Shown here: piece after piece, positions 32,648-43,428 of the stretch | How the letters are laid out: every line of letters starts with the position of its first letter | Position numbering within the stretch: position 1 is the first letter of the stretch | Notes under the pieces: generated by a model | Database searches by the model: none | Seen by the model: only the letters and a program-made list of their open reading frames with translations | What the model was told of the DNA's origin: nothing | Position numbers and translations under genes: made by a program | Assembly: GCA_030685235.1 (NCBI GenBank) | Contig: MU839124.1 | Location: forward strand, 186,001 to 250,000 | Length of the DNA stretch: 64,000 bases | From: Copromyces sp. CBS 386.78 | Taxonomy: Eukaryota > Ascomycota > Sordariomycetes > Sordariales > Sordariaceae | Direction of reading: 5' to 3'

Positions 32648-33704
32648 ATGCCTCAGCTCGTCGGAAAGCAAGTTGGCGCCACTGGCTACGGCCTCATGGG
32701 TACGTGATCCGATCCCTATAACCCCTGCCAAGAGAACCCGGCCAGACTAACTAACATGCCCTCCAGGCTTCTGCACCAAGAACCCCCCTACCCCTCAAGA
32801 GCAAGCCTTCAAGGCCATGCGCGCCGCCCTCGAGTCCGGCGCCAACTTCTGGAACGCCGGTGAATTCTACGGCTCGCCCGACTGGAACACCCAAAAGCTG
32901 CTCGCCGCCTACTTCAAGCAGTACCCCGAAGACGCCGAGAAGGTCGTCCTGTCCGTCAAGGGCGCCTTCCTCTTCCCTCAGATGATCCCCGACTGCTCCC
33001 CGGCCGGTCTCAAGCGCTCCATCGACGCCTGCGTCGCCGACCTGGACGGCACCCACAAGATCGACATCTTCGAGCCCGCCCGCGTCGACCCCAAGGTTCC
33101 GCTTGAGGAGACGCTCAAGTACCTCGAGGACGAGTACGTCAGCAAGGGCATCATCGGAGGCATTGGTCTCTCTGAGGTTTCGGCCGCTACCATCCGCAAG
33201 GCCGTCAAGATCACCAAGATCGCTGCGGTGGAGGTTGAGATCTCCCTGTGGGCGACGCACACGCTTGAGAACGGCGTCGCTGAGGCCTGCGCCGAGTTCG
33301 GCATCCCCTTGATTGCCTACTCGCCCATCGGCCAGGGCATGCTCACGGGCCAGATCAAGACGCTCGATGACCTGGCCGCGGACGACTTCCGCAGGCACTA
33401 CCCGCGCTTCTACCCGGAGAACTTCCACTTGAACATCCAGCTGGTTAGCGAGCTGAACGACCTGGCCAAGAAGAAGGGGTTCACGCCCGCGCAGCTGGCC
33501 ATCAACTGGGTCAAGTCGCTGAGCAAGAAGCCCGGCTACCCGACGGTGATCCCGATCCCTGGCGCGACTACCGCGGAGAGGGTCAAGGAGAATAATGTGG
33601 ATATTGAGCTGACCAGCGAGGATCTCGAGAAGATTGATGAGACGTTGAAGAAGTTTGAGATTGCCGGGAGGAGGTACCCTGATGCTGTTCCTATCGATAC
33701 CTAA
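32648..33704 (+). CDS. Aldo-keto reductase, pyridoxal reductase (Plr1)-like, 2 exons
   Basis: Exons 32648-32699 and 32767-33704 (67-nt intron, GTACGT donor, CTAAC branch, phase 1) give 329 residues, the usual AKR length. The barrel motifs are present: GANFWNAGEFYG with the catalytic Tyr (near residue 55), the Lys in LSVKGAF (near 85), FEPARVDP (near 125), GGIGLSEVSAATI (near 160), IAYSPIGQGMLTG (near 225) and the cofactor loop PIPGATTAERVKEN (near 295). The EPARVD block in place of the usual His segment, and the short N-terminus VGKQVGATGYGLMGF, match the AKR8 group, where S. pombe Plr1 reduces pyridoxal to pyridoxine with NADPH. Substrate here is inferred. The second exon is strongly C-biased at third positions, suggesting high expression. 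It lies just beyond the Copia element. Confidence 0.9.
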
Positions 33705-35099
33705 GTAGTTTTGTTTTCTTGGGCTTCCTCCTAACAACCATCATCCATAGACTCATGGTTTTTTGGTCGCGGATTTTTTTCTTCATTCGGTCAGGAGAGA
33801 TCATAGTAATGGCGCATGGCTATATTCAATACACGAGAAAGCCAGCAAACAGTGGGAGTGTGTGGAATTAGAACATTTTAGGGTACTCAATCCAAATTCC
33901 CGGTCTGCTTCATCCTTGCTTGCTCCCTTGTTGAGTCAGGTTGCCATATTTCTCTCCACGACTCTGCCCATTCCACCGCGCGTGCCTTCTTCCTTACTCA
34001 GAAATGCAAAAAATGAGGTAACAGATACCAAAAGAAAATGAAATAAAAGAGAAGGAACGGCTCGAGCCCAGATTCGAACTGGGGACCTTTCCGGAGCCCG
34101 TTCCATTGGGATACGCGGCGGCTGGGTCTGAGCTTTCGCTTCTGGGGGCTCTATACCTTAAGTAGCCCACTGTAAGTGTAGGCCCTTGACAAAGACAGGC
34201 ACTTCCATACAGGGGCACCGCCCAGCTATCAATTACCCTGCCCTGTGCGCAACAACGGATACAGCGGAATGGACGTGTATACCTTACCTTAGCCAGCCAC
34301 TGCCACTCACTAACTAACTGGCTGGCCAGACCAGATAGAATGATGGAAGAGCAGCCAGCGCATCACAACCACTCGACTCGACCAAAGTTCCTTTGGTTTG
34401 TTTGTTGTTGGAAAGGTATGACAACGTTTGCCCTTATACACTTTTCTTTTTTTTGTTGACTTAGGTAAGCAGGTGCGAGACCTTCGTGCGATTCACATAT
34501 CGATCGTTTCTTTCCCGTCGTTCTGGCATGATCATGGAATGATTAAGAAAAAAGGGGGTTGAATAACACTGACACTGTCGCTCCTTCCCGTTTGCTCTCT
34601 ATCCCTCCCGGCTTCTTACTTCTTGGATACCTTACCTTCCATCGCCAGTCTGGGGGAGGAACAACTGTACTGGCATGCACATCACTTTGGATAAGTAACC
34701 TGGAAAACGGGGATAGTGCGACCACTTCCTTTCCAATGTCCGTTTTTTTCGAATTTACCTTCCTTTTTTCGATGTGGTGCAAACCCGCCGTTTCTCGGTC
34801 GTAGATGGTTGGTTGGCACGGAGGGTTTATGCACCCCCCAGCGACGGAGTTGGTGACACAACTTTCGTTCAACTTCCGGAGGCACAGCACAGCACGGCAC
34901 CACGCCGATTGGTTCCGCAAAGTTGAGTAGGTACTGCGGCATTCTTCATTCAATCCAACCAAAAGATTGTCCTTCTTTTCCCAACTACCTACCTAGGCAT
35001 GCTCGCTAGTATGATACCAGAATCCGTCTACGAGCCCTCAGCTGCGCCTTTCCCGCTGTCTCCCACCATCCACGACCACGACCACGATCGTAATCCAAT
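33705..35099. other. Convergent intergenic region
   Basis: About 1.4 kb between two converging genes. It contains the tRNA-like hairpin at 34057-34110. The remainder shows only short frames without domains. Confidence 0.5.
34057..34110 (-). other. tRNA-like remnant (T-arm and D-arm-like segments, no anticodon arm)
   Basis: On the minus strand a perfect T-arm with a B-box-like TTCGAAT loop (CCCAG/CTGGG stem, 34083-34067) is preceded by a D-arm-like segment CCCAATGGAACGGG (34110-34097) with A and GG loop bases. Only about 13 nt lie between them, too few for an anticodon arm, and the flanks do not form a 7-bp acceptor stem in the normal place. Instead GGAACGG pairs with CCGTTCC across the T-arm. 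I read it as a deleted tRNA gene or tRNA-derived fragment; chance cannot be excluded. Confidence 0.3.
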
Positions 35100-36804
35100 C
35101 TACAACTCTTCATGAGGCGTCGTCTTGGGAAGTCTACCATCATCCCCACCTCCACCTCCCGCCCCCTGTCTCTGCCCCTCAGTTTGACCCGTAGAACTAG
35201 TCCACCCCTCCACCACCCTCGGAATCCCATGGTACCCATCAAAGTATCCCTCGGGATCATACTCCCTCTTCAACTTACTTAGCCTCTCCCACCTCCACTC
35301 CTCATACCCAAACAGCGCCTGCAGCGGCTCATCCCGGTTCGCATAATTAATGTAGGCATATAACTTCTCATACCCACTATTCTCCGGCTTGGCCAACACG
35401 TTTCTTGTCTCTCTTCCCCATCCATCCGCCACCTCATTGAGAGACTCGTCGTCCCAAGTAACCTGGATGATGGCGTTGGTAATCATTTTTCCTCTGTGCG
35501 GGTAGGCGGTGGATTCATCGGGTACCGAGGCAATGACGTGCGGGGAAGCGGCTTCGAAGAGGAGGATTGACCTATTGGCGGCCGGGTTGGCTGAAACAAA
35601 AGAGGAGTAGGAAGCGTAGACGGCTTTCATGCTCTCTGGAGAGAAGAGGGAGGGGGAGGAGGCGGTGTAGAGGTCTTGGGAGAGCGAGTTGGCGCAGACG
35701 CCCGGGAGAGCGGCGCCGGAGCCGAGCTCGGCGAAGGTGATGAGGGTTTCGTTGAAGTGGGTGCGGGTGATGCTAGCTGAAGAAGCGAATTTGGCAGAGA
35801 CAGATTTGCCGGCTTCAGTGTCATGGGCGGAGACGATGTTAATGAAGAGGACGGGTTTCATGGCGGTGGCGTCAAAGAGGTAGCCGAGGATGAGGAAGAC
35901 AGAGGGGTCGAGGCCGGCTTCGATTACTTCCTTTGCGGTTTCAAGGACCCCGTCGATGGAGTTGTCTGTGAACACCATGTCGGCGTTGTAGTGCATGCCG
36001 CCCTCGTCGGGGTAGGTCTTGAAGGTTGACTCGATGACGACCCCAAAATTATGACCGGCGCCGCGCATGCCCCAGAATAGATCGGAATGTGAGGTCTCGG
36101 AGGCTTCGACGATGGTACCGTTCCAGAGAGCAACTTTGATGCGGAGAAGCGAGTCTATCATCAGGCCGTGCTTGCCCATGAGACGGCCCATGCCGCCACC
36201 GAGGAGAACACCGTGGGTGCCGACACATGGGAAGGAGCCGACGGCTTCAATGGGTGGTTAGCAATTTAACGCAAAGAAGAGGGAATACGGCTAAACTTGC
36301 TCATTTCTCTCCCCTCAGCGTGCAACCGAGGAATGATATCCTGCATCCTTGCTCCTCCTCCCACGGTCACTGTCACTTCCCCTCCTTCTTTGCCAAAGAC
36401 AACATGCCGGAAGTTTTCCATGTTGACCTGGACAACCTCATCATATGTCGTGCCAAGGGTAGGACTGTTTCCATGACCACCAGCCTTGGTAGCCAAGAAC
36501 CTCTGCTTGGTTTTCGCCAAGTAGGCAACCTGCGGAGATGTTAGTCCAGAAATGATCAAAAGAGGAAGAGGGCAGTACTTACATCTTGGGATAACTCGTC
36601 TTCGGTTTTCGGCTTAAACACACCCGTGAACTTGGGGGCCGAGTAACTTGACCACCGTCTAACGTGGGCGTCGAAGTCTGGCCAATCTGAGCCATGGAAG
36701 GCAAGTGCTTGTGGAGGGTTGGGGGCGTCTTCTGCAAAGATGGAATGAAATAGGGGAAATATGGTTATGGCTGCCATGAAGGCACCCACTTTGAGGGGGA
36801 ACAT
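35100..36804 (-). CDS. Secreted BBE-type FAD-linked oxidoreductase, copy 1, 3 exons
   Basis: Exons 36804-36583, 36529-36301 and 36244-35100 give 531 residues. A signal peptide (MFPLKVGAFMAAITIFPLFHSIFA) precedes the FAD_binding_4 domain, with the FAD-linking His in KAGGHG (near residue 92), GGGMGRLMGKHGLMIDSLL (near 165) and RGAGHNFGVV (near 205). The C-terminal BBE element appears as YINYAN followed by RLSKLKREYDPEGYF. Such enzymes oxidise sugars, alcohols or secondary metabolites using O2. The residue aligned with the bicovalent Cys of GOOX-type enzymes is Phe (GSFPCVG), with a Cys two residues later. Intron 1 is canonical (GTAAGT, CTAAC, CAG). Intron 2 (36300-36245, 56 nt) needs a GC donor (GCAAGT) to keep frame and align with its paralogues. 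The tail is Gly/Gln-rich. Paralogous to the genes at 39259 and 43429. Confidence 0.86.
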
Positions 36805-39258
36805 CTTGAGTGTTCTCAGGGATTCTTTTCTGGATCAAAGTAGTTCAAACGTGGAGAGATGGGTGAACAAGGAAGTAGAAAACTCAGAGCAATTGTTGAG
36901 AGGCCAAGCCTCAAATACTTCAGAGCCCATGCCAGAGAAATTCGGTTATCACCATCCATCATCAGACGGTGTAAACTTAAACCGTTATGATCATGCATCT
37001 CTTAGACTCTTGATGCCGATGGCCGATGGTGTTTTGCTTGACTAACGACCAAGGTCCGGACCTTGTTACCCCTGTCTACTGTCACCGTGGAGCTTGAAGG
37101 GGGCGTCTTCCTTGGAAGCGGGAACGGATTTAGCTGGGAATATGCTATCAAACGCCGGATTTTTTCTCGTTATCGTTGAGAGCGGTCGCTATGTAATGGT
37201 TGAGCGGAGACTAAGAATATCCATCAGGTTAGCCAACTTGGTCAATGTTCAGATAAAGATGGAATGTGGATTAGAAATCGCTGAATGCCGTAAAAGCGTG
37301 CGTGATCCGAACCTCGGATTTGCATTCGACGAACAGGGTTTGGATTGCGAGGAGGACCAAAATTCCATGCGTATGCATAAACGCCGTCGTTGTCGTCAAA
37401 TCGTCGATCAACCCCAGATTCAGACATCTAACACTGGGTATCATTGCTTCTATAGCCTCTGTTGATTCTCCTGCTCCACTCTACTCAGCTCAAGTGAGGT
37501 GGGATAATCCAGAATCGAGATGAAATCAACTGAATAATGGAGGTGATCATGCCATCTATCCCTTGTGTGTGCATGGAGAAGGGGCAGGATTGCAAACTTC
37601 AAAGGGAAAGAAAGGTACGATGAGTATCGAGATCCATGGAGCTAAGTGGAAGTTGGAAGCCCAGAGACACACTCGTCATTGCATGCTCAGAAGCCGAGAA
37701 TCAGAGCTTGTGCGGTGCTAAACAAAAGATGCTTTGTGATGTCAAGTAAATAGCATCCAGACTCGAAATATGAAAAGACTCTCTGTGCAGACATACCTTT
37801 AGACTTCCACGCTGACAATGGCTTCCCATGCTACATCTCAGCTTTTGGGATATCACACCAACGTAAACAAGAAGACCTTCAGCCAAGCTTTTTCCCCAGA
37901 CAAAGGCGAAAACAAGCTTCGCCAAGGGCAAGCCAAGGGCGGGAGGAAGAACACGCAAGAGGCGGCAATACTCTCAGCTCAATTTCCAGTGCATACACAT
38001 CGTGGGTTCAGCTCCGACATCTAGCATCGTGATCCCGCTAGCATCGTGAATCTGTCCGAAGCTTTGCAGAGCGAGGTGGCGAGGCAGCTAGCCTTGGTAG
38101 GCCCCGTCCCGTCCATGTCTCCATATGCGAACGCAACGGTAACAGTAACATTGACCGCGGGGGGTATGTTGGTGGGTAGGTAGTGGGTAGTAATCCAACG
38201 ATTAATCATCAACCGTCAAGCTTCGAGAAGGTATCGTGATCGGGTAGACAAAATGGGTAAATGCTCTCGGTGTTGTCGTGTAGAGGTAGTGTTGTGTCGT
38301 GTGATGCGCGCGCGGGTCTTGTGTTTATACGGCGTAGCTTTTGGTGTCTAAGCAGAGGCAAGAGGCAGAGTCGGACGGACTGCCCCTGTCGGCGTGGGTG
38401 CCATTGTTTCGATTGATCGACTTGCGCATTGCGTTTACAGGAATTGCGTCGTATTGGATTGCTTCTCGAAGGTTTGTTTCGCGGTCTGGTTATTCGGGTT
38501 GAGGTTCGATGATCATTGTTGATGCTGATGGAAGGGTTGAGGACGGAAAGAATTTAGGTTAGTGACAAGTTTGGTGGTGTCGTTTTGACGTTGCTGGGGG
38601 CATGATGGTGGGGTCAAGAGTGGCGCTAGGGTTTTTTTTTGGAAAGCGAGTGTATGTTAGTGTTAGTACCAAGCTGCTAAACTCGCTGTTAAACCCACGG
38701 AATTCAGAGCTTCTTAACAGATGAAGCACACTGTAATTGAATGATTTGCCCGCTACATTCCGAGAACCGCCTCAAGTCCAAACACCCACACATCATGGAA
38801 GATTCTCAAATCGACAACACCACCTCCATCATAAAGTATGGTCATCCATCACTTAAATTACATAGAACAATCAAGATATTTTAGTTAGGCTCTTTTGTGG
38901 TACAGCTCATGGTTCACAGCATAACCCGACGGAACGGTTCAAACACTTGGTGGTGACCTTGAACCAGGCACTCGGGGGCCATGCCAGCCATGCACACGAC
39001 CACACCTCTTGATGGGAGATATGCCCGTTCAATGAGACATCACAACACCCACAAGGAATAAAAGCTGAGGCTTTGTGCGTCGTTTAGATAATAACTCTAT
39101 TCCAAACTCCTCCAAATGAAGAAGAGAACGCCTATATCTATCTAATGTCTATATATTGCCCCAACGGTCAAGGGGATAAAATAAAGGAAATCCAGCACCA
39201 TGTCCAAGCATCAAGGAGCTTAAGTCCAAAGATTGCAGATTGGCAGTCCGCATCCCCT
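36805..39258. other. Intergenic region between two FAD oxidase genes
   Basis: About 2.45 kb upstream of copy 1 and downstream of copy 2. No frame has domain or splice support. The segment near 38300 contains GCGCGCGCG and other GC-rich bits; nothing else stands out. Confidence 0.45.
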
Positions 39259-41065
39259 TCACTGCCCACGCCCCCTCGACTTAGCCCCAATCTTCCGTCC
39301 CTGGAAGTTCTCCTCATGCGTAGACCTCGGGTTCAGGTTGGGAATAATAGGGTTATAGTAGCTGAACAGGTTATCCGGGTCATACTGAGCCTTCAGTCCA
39401 CGGAGCTTCTCCAGCCTCCACGGCTCGTAACCGTACATGGACTCGGTCGACTCATCACCATGGGCATAGTTGACGTAGGTGCTGGGAAGAAGGTCAGGGG
39501 CACCGGCGTTCCAGAGATCACGAGTCTCTTTGGCCCAGGCGATGGCGGCGGCGTCGAGAGAGGGGTTGGGGTCGTAGGTTACGGCGATGAAGCTGTGGAG
39601 GTTTGGTGTTAGTCATCGAAAGGAAAAGAGGGAAAGGGGGGAAGAGGGGAAGTGGAGGAAGAACGTACCTGAGGAGACCCCTATCGCGCCACGGGTAGGC
39701 CGAAGTGTCAGGGTCGATAGCGTTGACGCCTTCGTGGGAGTAATCTTCCATGTTGACGGTCGTACGCTGGAACTCGGGGTACTGCGCAATCTTCTCGTTG
39801 TACAAGTCGTAGATCTGACGCTGGGTAGTCACGTTCCAGACCTTCAGTCCCGCAGGGTAGTGGACGTGGTTCAAGCCGTAGTCGCACAGCGCGCTGTTCA
39901 TGCCGGTGCCAGACACCCCGGGAATCTCCGGGTAAGGGACGTTACCGTCCTCGGTGGAGACCGCCTCGATAGCGTCGAAGGCGTCTAGGTACGGCTGGGC
40001 TTCTTCCTTGGAGCCGCGGTAGACAAAGGACCAGAAGATGACGCCTTCGGTCGCGCTGATGCTGGGGATGATGGTGTAGCTGCCCATGTTGAAGGCCATT
40101 TCTTTGAGGTGATGGCCGGCGTGGTTGCCGTCGTTGTGGAAGTTGTTGGAGGCTTCGAAGACGGCTTCCAACTTGTCTTGGGTCCAGATGTAGGTCTTGT
40201 AGTACCAGGTGTCGACACCGCGGGGGTAGATCTTCATCTCGAGGCTGGTGACGACGCCGAAGTTGTGGCCGGCGCCTTTCATGGCCCAGAATAGGTCGGG
40301 GTGCTCGGTCTCGGAGACGGTGATGGCGGTGCCGTTAGCCAGAACGACGTTGAGCTTAAGGAAGCTGTCGCTGACGACCCCGTAGTAACCTTCGAGACGG
40401 CCGCGGCCACCGCCGAGGGCTGGACCGAGGAGGCCAACGCAGGAGGTGCTTCCAGATGCTGAAATATTTGTCAAGTGCTGATCAAGGCGATATGGAAGAG
40501 GATGACTTACAGGTAACATAACCGGCATTCCACAACTTCTCCATGATGTTCTTCGCAAATACGCCGCCGCCGAGGATGACACTCTTTCCGTCCGGCTGGA
40601 TCTCAATCCTGTCAAGGAGAGACATATCAATCTGCATACCGTCAAACTCTGTCAACGTGCTCGTCATGCCGTGTCTACGAGCCATGGCAAGAAAGGGAAC
40701 TCCATTAGCGTTGGCATATTCAACCTGGTTGCTGTTAGTACTGTCCTTGTTAAGAGTGACGAAAATGACAGGGAGCATACAATCTTGGGGACATCCTCCT
40801 CCGTGGCAGGCTGGACCACCATCTGAATCTTGGGAGTGAAGAAGGGGTCGTATCGAGCGGTGCAGCTGCCGAATTCCGTATCATCGGGGCCGTAGATATT
40901 GCAATTTGCTGAGAGCTGAGGACCCAGTTCATTGGCAACTGTCCTGCTTGCCAGCTTGTTGCGGGTGAACTGACAAAGTCCGTTGAGGCATGGCTCCGGG
41001 GAAGCACAAGCGAGGGATTGCAAAAGAAGTGCTGAAGATACAGCGAAGCGGTACAAACGAGCCAT
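39259..41065 (-). CDS. Secreted BBE-type FAD-linked oxidoreductase, copy 2, 4 exons
   Basis: Exons 41065-40781, 40724-40511, 40458-39669 and 39592-39259 give 540 residues; all introns are GT-AG and the phases agree (0, 1, 2). Residues 1-21 form a signal peptide (RFAVSSALLLQSLACA). The FAD domain shows ARRHG with the FAD-linking His (near 115), SCVGLLGPALGGGRGRLEGYYG (near 170) and KGAGHNFGVVTS (near 225). The BBE element reads YVNYAHGDE then EKLRGLKAQYDPDNLFSYYNPI. The bicovalent Cys position holds Thr (GSTSCVG). Extra Cys residues in the N-terminal part (PCLNGLC, NCNIYG, GSCTAR) suggest disulphides, consistent with secretion. Introns 1 and 2 sit at the same positions and phases as in copy 1, and intron 3 matches the only intron of copy 3. 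Substrate unknown. Confidence 0.9.
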
Positions 41066-41142
41066 GTTAATTGCTGTGTTTGTCGGGCTGGCTTGTGAGT
41101 TGTTGTCGAACAGAACCCTTTAACCGTGACAAGTTGGACGGT

Positions 41143-41148
41143 TTATAT
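41143..41148 (-). promoter_or_regulatory. Probable TATA box of FAD oxidase copy 2
   Basis: On the minus strand this reads TATAAA, about 80 bp before the start codon at 41065, preceded by normal-composition DNA. Confidence 0.45.
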
Positions 41149-43231
41149 GGATCTCCAGCTGGGTGACGGAGACAACATCTTGAAGGTTGGACATGCGTTC
41201 ATTGTCAAGATCATCATGATTCAAGACCACTAGCTTTCGACCATAATCAGAGTATCCCCATCCAAACCACCCATTTCTCCACGCCGTCCTCAAATGTCCG
41301 AAGGAGGAGCATCTTCGCAAGTGTCAACTCCATGATTTTGGCCAACCGCATCCTTGGGCTGTCCAGATGACGAGAGAGCTTTTACGCCACTCCACCAGGC
41401 GTCAATCTTCATGATCTCTGGACACGGACGAGGTTATTCTGAGGTTGTCTGTTAAACTGAAAATGGAAAGTGCTGGTCAAGTTTTGAGAGCATGAATGTT
41501 GATGATTCATGGCGAACTCGCTGGCTCCCATCCTGTATGGTTGAGGTATCGATAGATTCTCTTCCGTTCGAGGATGTAGCAGATGCTCGATCAAAACTCT
41601 GTTAAAGTCGAAGGATGTCGATGTTGAAGTGTCGGGAGGCTGATTCGGAGGGACTGTAGTGGACGGCACATTCCGTCAGGGCTAGGTAGTGGGTCCTTGA
41701 CAGCTGACAGCTGCCGGAAGGGAGCTGAGACAGCGGGGCTTCAGGGCTTATCGATAGTGGTTGCATTGGGTTACACTGTTTGGCAGCAGCCTGGCGAGCT
41801 GTGCCCTGAGCTGTGCCGCCGCAGCACGCTTGACGACTCAACACCTTTTCCTCTGTCTGGTTAAGTCCACGATCCAAGCATGCCACAAACAGGCACAGCT
41901 ACGGACAATCGCGCCAGGCGAGTCGAATCAGCAAGAGCTCCCGGACACCGATAGGTTGGAAACTACTCCCAAGCCGCGTTGGACCCAGCAGAATCGACAA
42001 TGACGGTGTGTCCTCTTGCACGTGGCAGAGATGCGAACCCAGCCGATCCGGGCATGTTAACTCCATCTGGCATGATACCAATCACGGACATCGACACAAG
42101 GCTGGGATATGGGATGTTGTCAGTGTCAGGAACGCTGCACTGCGGCTAAACCGTACGACCATTTGCTGCTTCTTTGCCCTGCCAAGGTGACAAGAGGGCG
42201 GTTCCGAATCTTCCACAACCATGATGAGCCGAAGACCCGGTTTGGCTTGACACCCATCCCGATATTGGACGATTCTATGAGGCGTCAACCTTATTGCTCC
42301 TCTAATTACCCACCCATTGGCCACCTTGAACCGTAATCCCCGTCGGGCTATGGCCAGATGAAACTGGATCACGCTTGGACACTCATCCGTCACCTTCGAC
42401 ATGATTCATCTTCTTCGGCCAACAAGCAGTTCAAAACAAAAGTACGGCTGTGATTTTGAGGCAGAGCGTACCTTTGTTTACTCTTAACCAAATTGGGAGA
42501 AAGGTCAGTAGGTTTGGCGTCTTCCGCTTCTCTATCACGTTTCCACGCTGACCGAACATCAGAGCAAATCAAGGACGGCTAGAAGCTTCTTGGATGCTTT
42601 CTCATTCAGACAACCTTCTCACCCACGAGATCCACGCTACCGGGAAAGCCAATGCCCCTCAAGCTATTCTTACTGGAGACTGCGTTCAGGTTGTGATGCC
42701 TGCAAGCGACTTGTTCCTGCATTGAGGCTGTTCTCTCTTGTCCTCTGCCCCATTCAGAATTAGGCCTAGAAGCCAAGAGCCTCATCCGCAACCTATCTGT
42801 GCCTCTCATACACAATGGGTTAAGGGATGTTCGGTTCGGGTAGTATCACCATGTTCATTACTTGGGGCTCGTGACCCGTTACACTGTCAACCTCACCATG
42901 GATTAAGACTATGGGCCAATGGACACTCAGTCATTGAACCAATCGGTGCCTCGTACCTGCGTTAACCAGCATACGACATCATCATGGAGTTTACCTCAAG
43001 CAGGTTAACCACCTCAGAATGGCATACGCCTCATGGACATACAAGGGTTGTCGAGAGAGTTTCAACGACATCGACATTATGATTCATGTTGAGCGACCAA
43101 GCTACACGAAGAATCACCTTATGCGGCCAGGAGAATACAGGACTCTTGTCAGATGCTCGTCTATGCCGTGATGCCCTCATCGTTTACCCAACATGGATGT
43201 GAGAACCACGAAAACATCGATGATTTCGATG

Positions 43232-43239
43232 TATAAAAG
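43232..43239 (+). promoter_or_regulatory. Probable TATA box of FAD oxidase copy 3
   Basis: TATAAAAG lies about 195 bp before the start codon and is followed by a CATCATCAC-rich leader typical of well-expressed fungal genes. Confidence 0.5.
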
Positions 43240-43428
43240 AAGACTTGTTTCTCCCATTCTCAACGACAATTCTCATCATCACTCACATCATCATCTCAAC
43301 ATCCACTCCTCAATTCAACACTCAAACATCAAGCATCAAAACCTCATATACCTCATCTATCTTTTCAGCAACCAGCCACTTAACAATCTCGAACAACCTT
43401 CCTTGACAAACTTGCCAAGAACTTCAAG

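Larger units (their letters stand above)
41066..43428. other. Divergent intergenic region between FAD oxidase copies 2 and 3
   Basis: A 2.36-kb gap between two divergently transcribed paralogues, each with its own TATA box near the start. Short open frames throughout lack domains. It is the natural place for shared regulatory sites, but I could not identify a repeated operator by eye. Confidence 0.5.

Noticed and set aside
32751..33737. 328-codon minus-strand open frame
   Set aside because: Antisense shadow of the aldo-keto reductase, whose strong C bias at third codon positions removes stops on the opposite strand. It is Leu/Gly/Val-repetitive with no domain.
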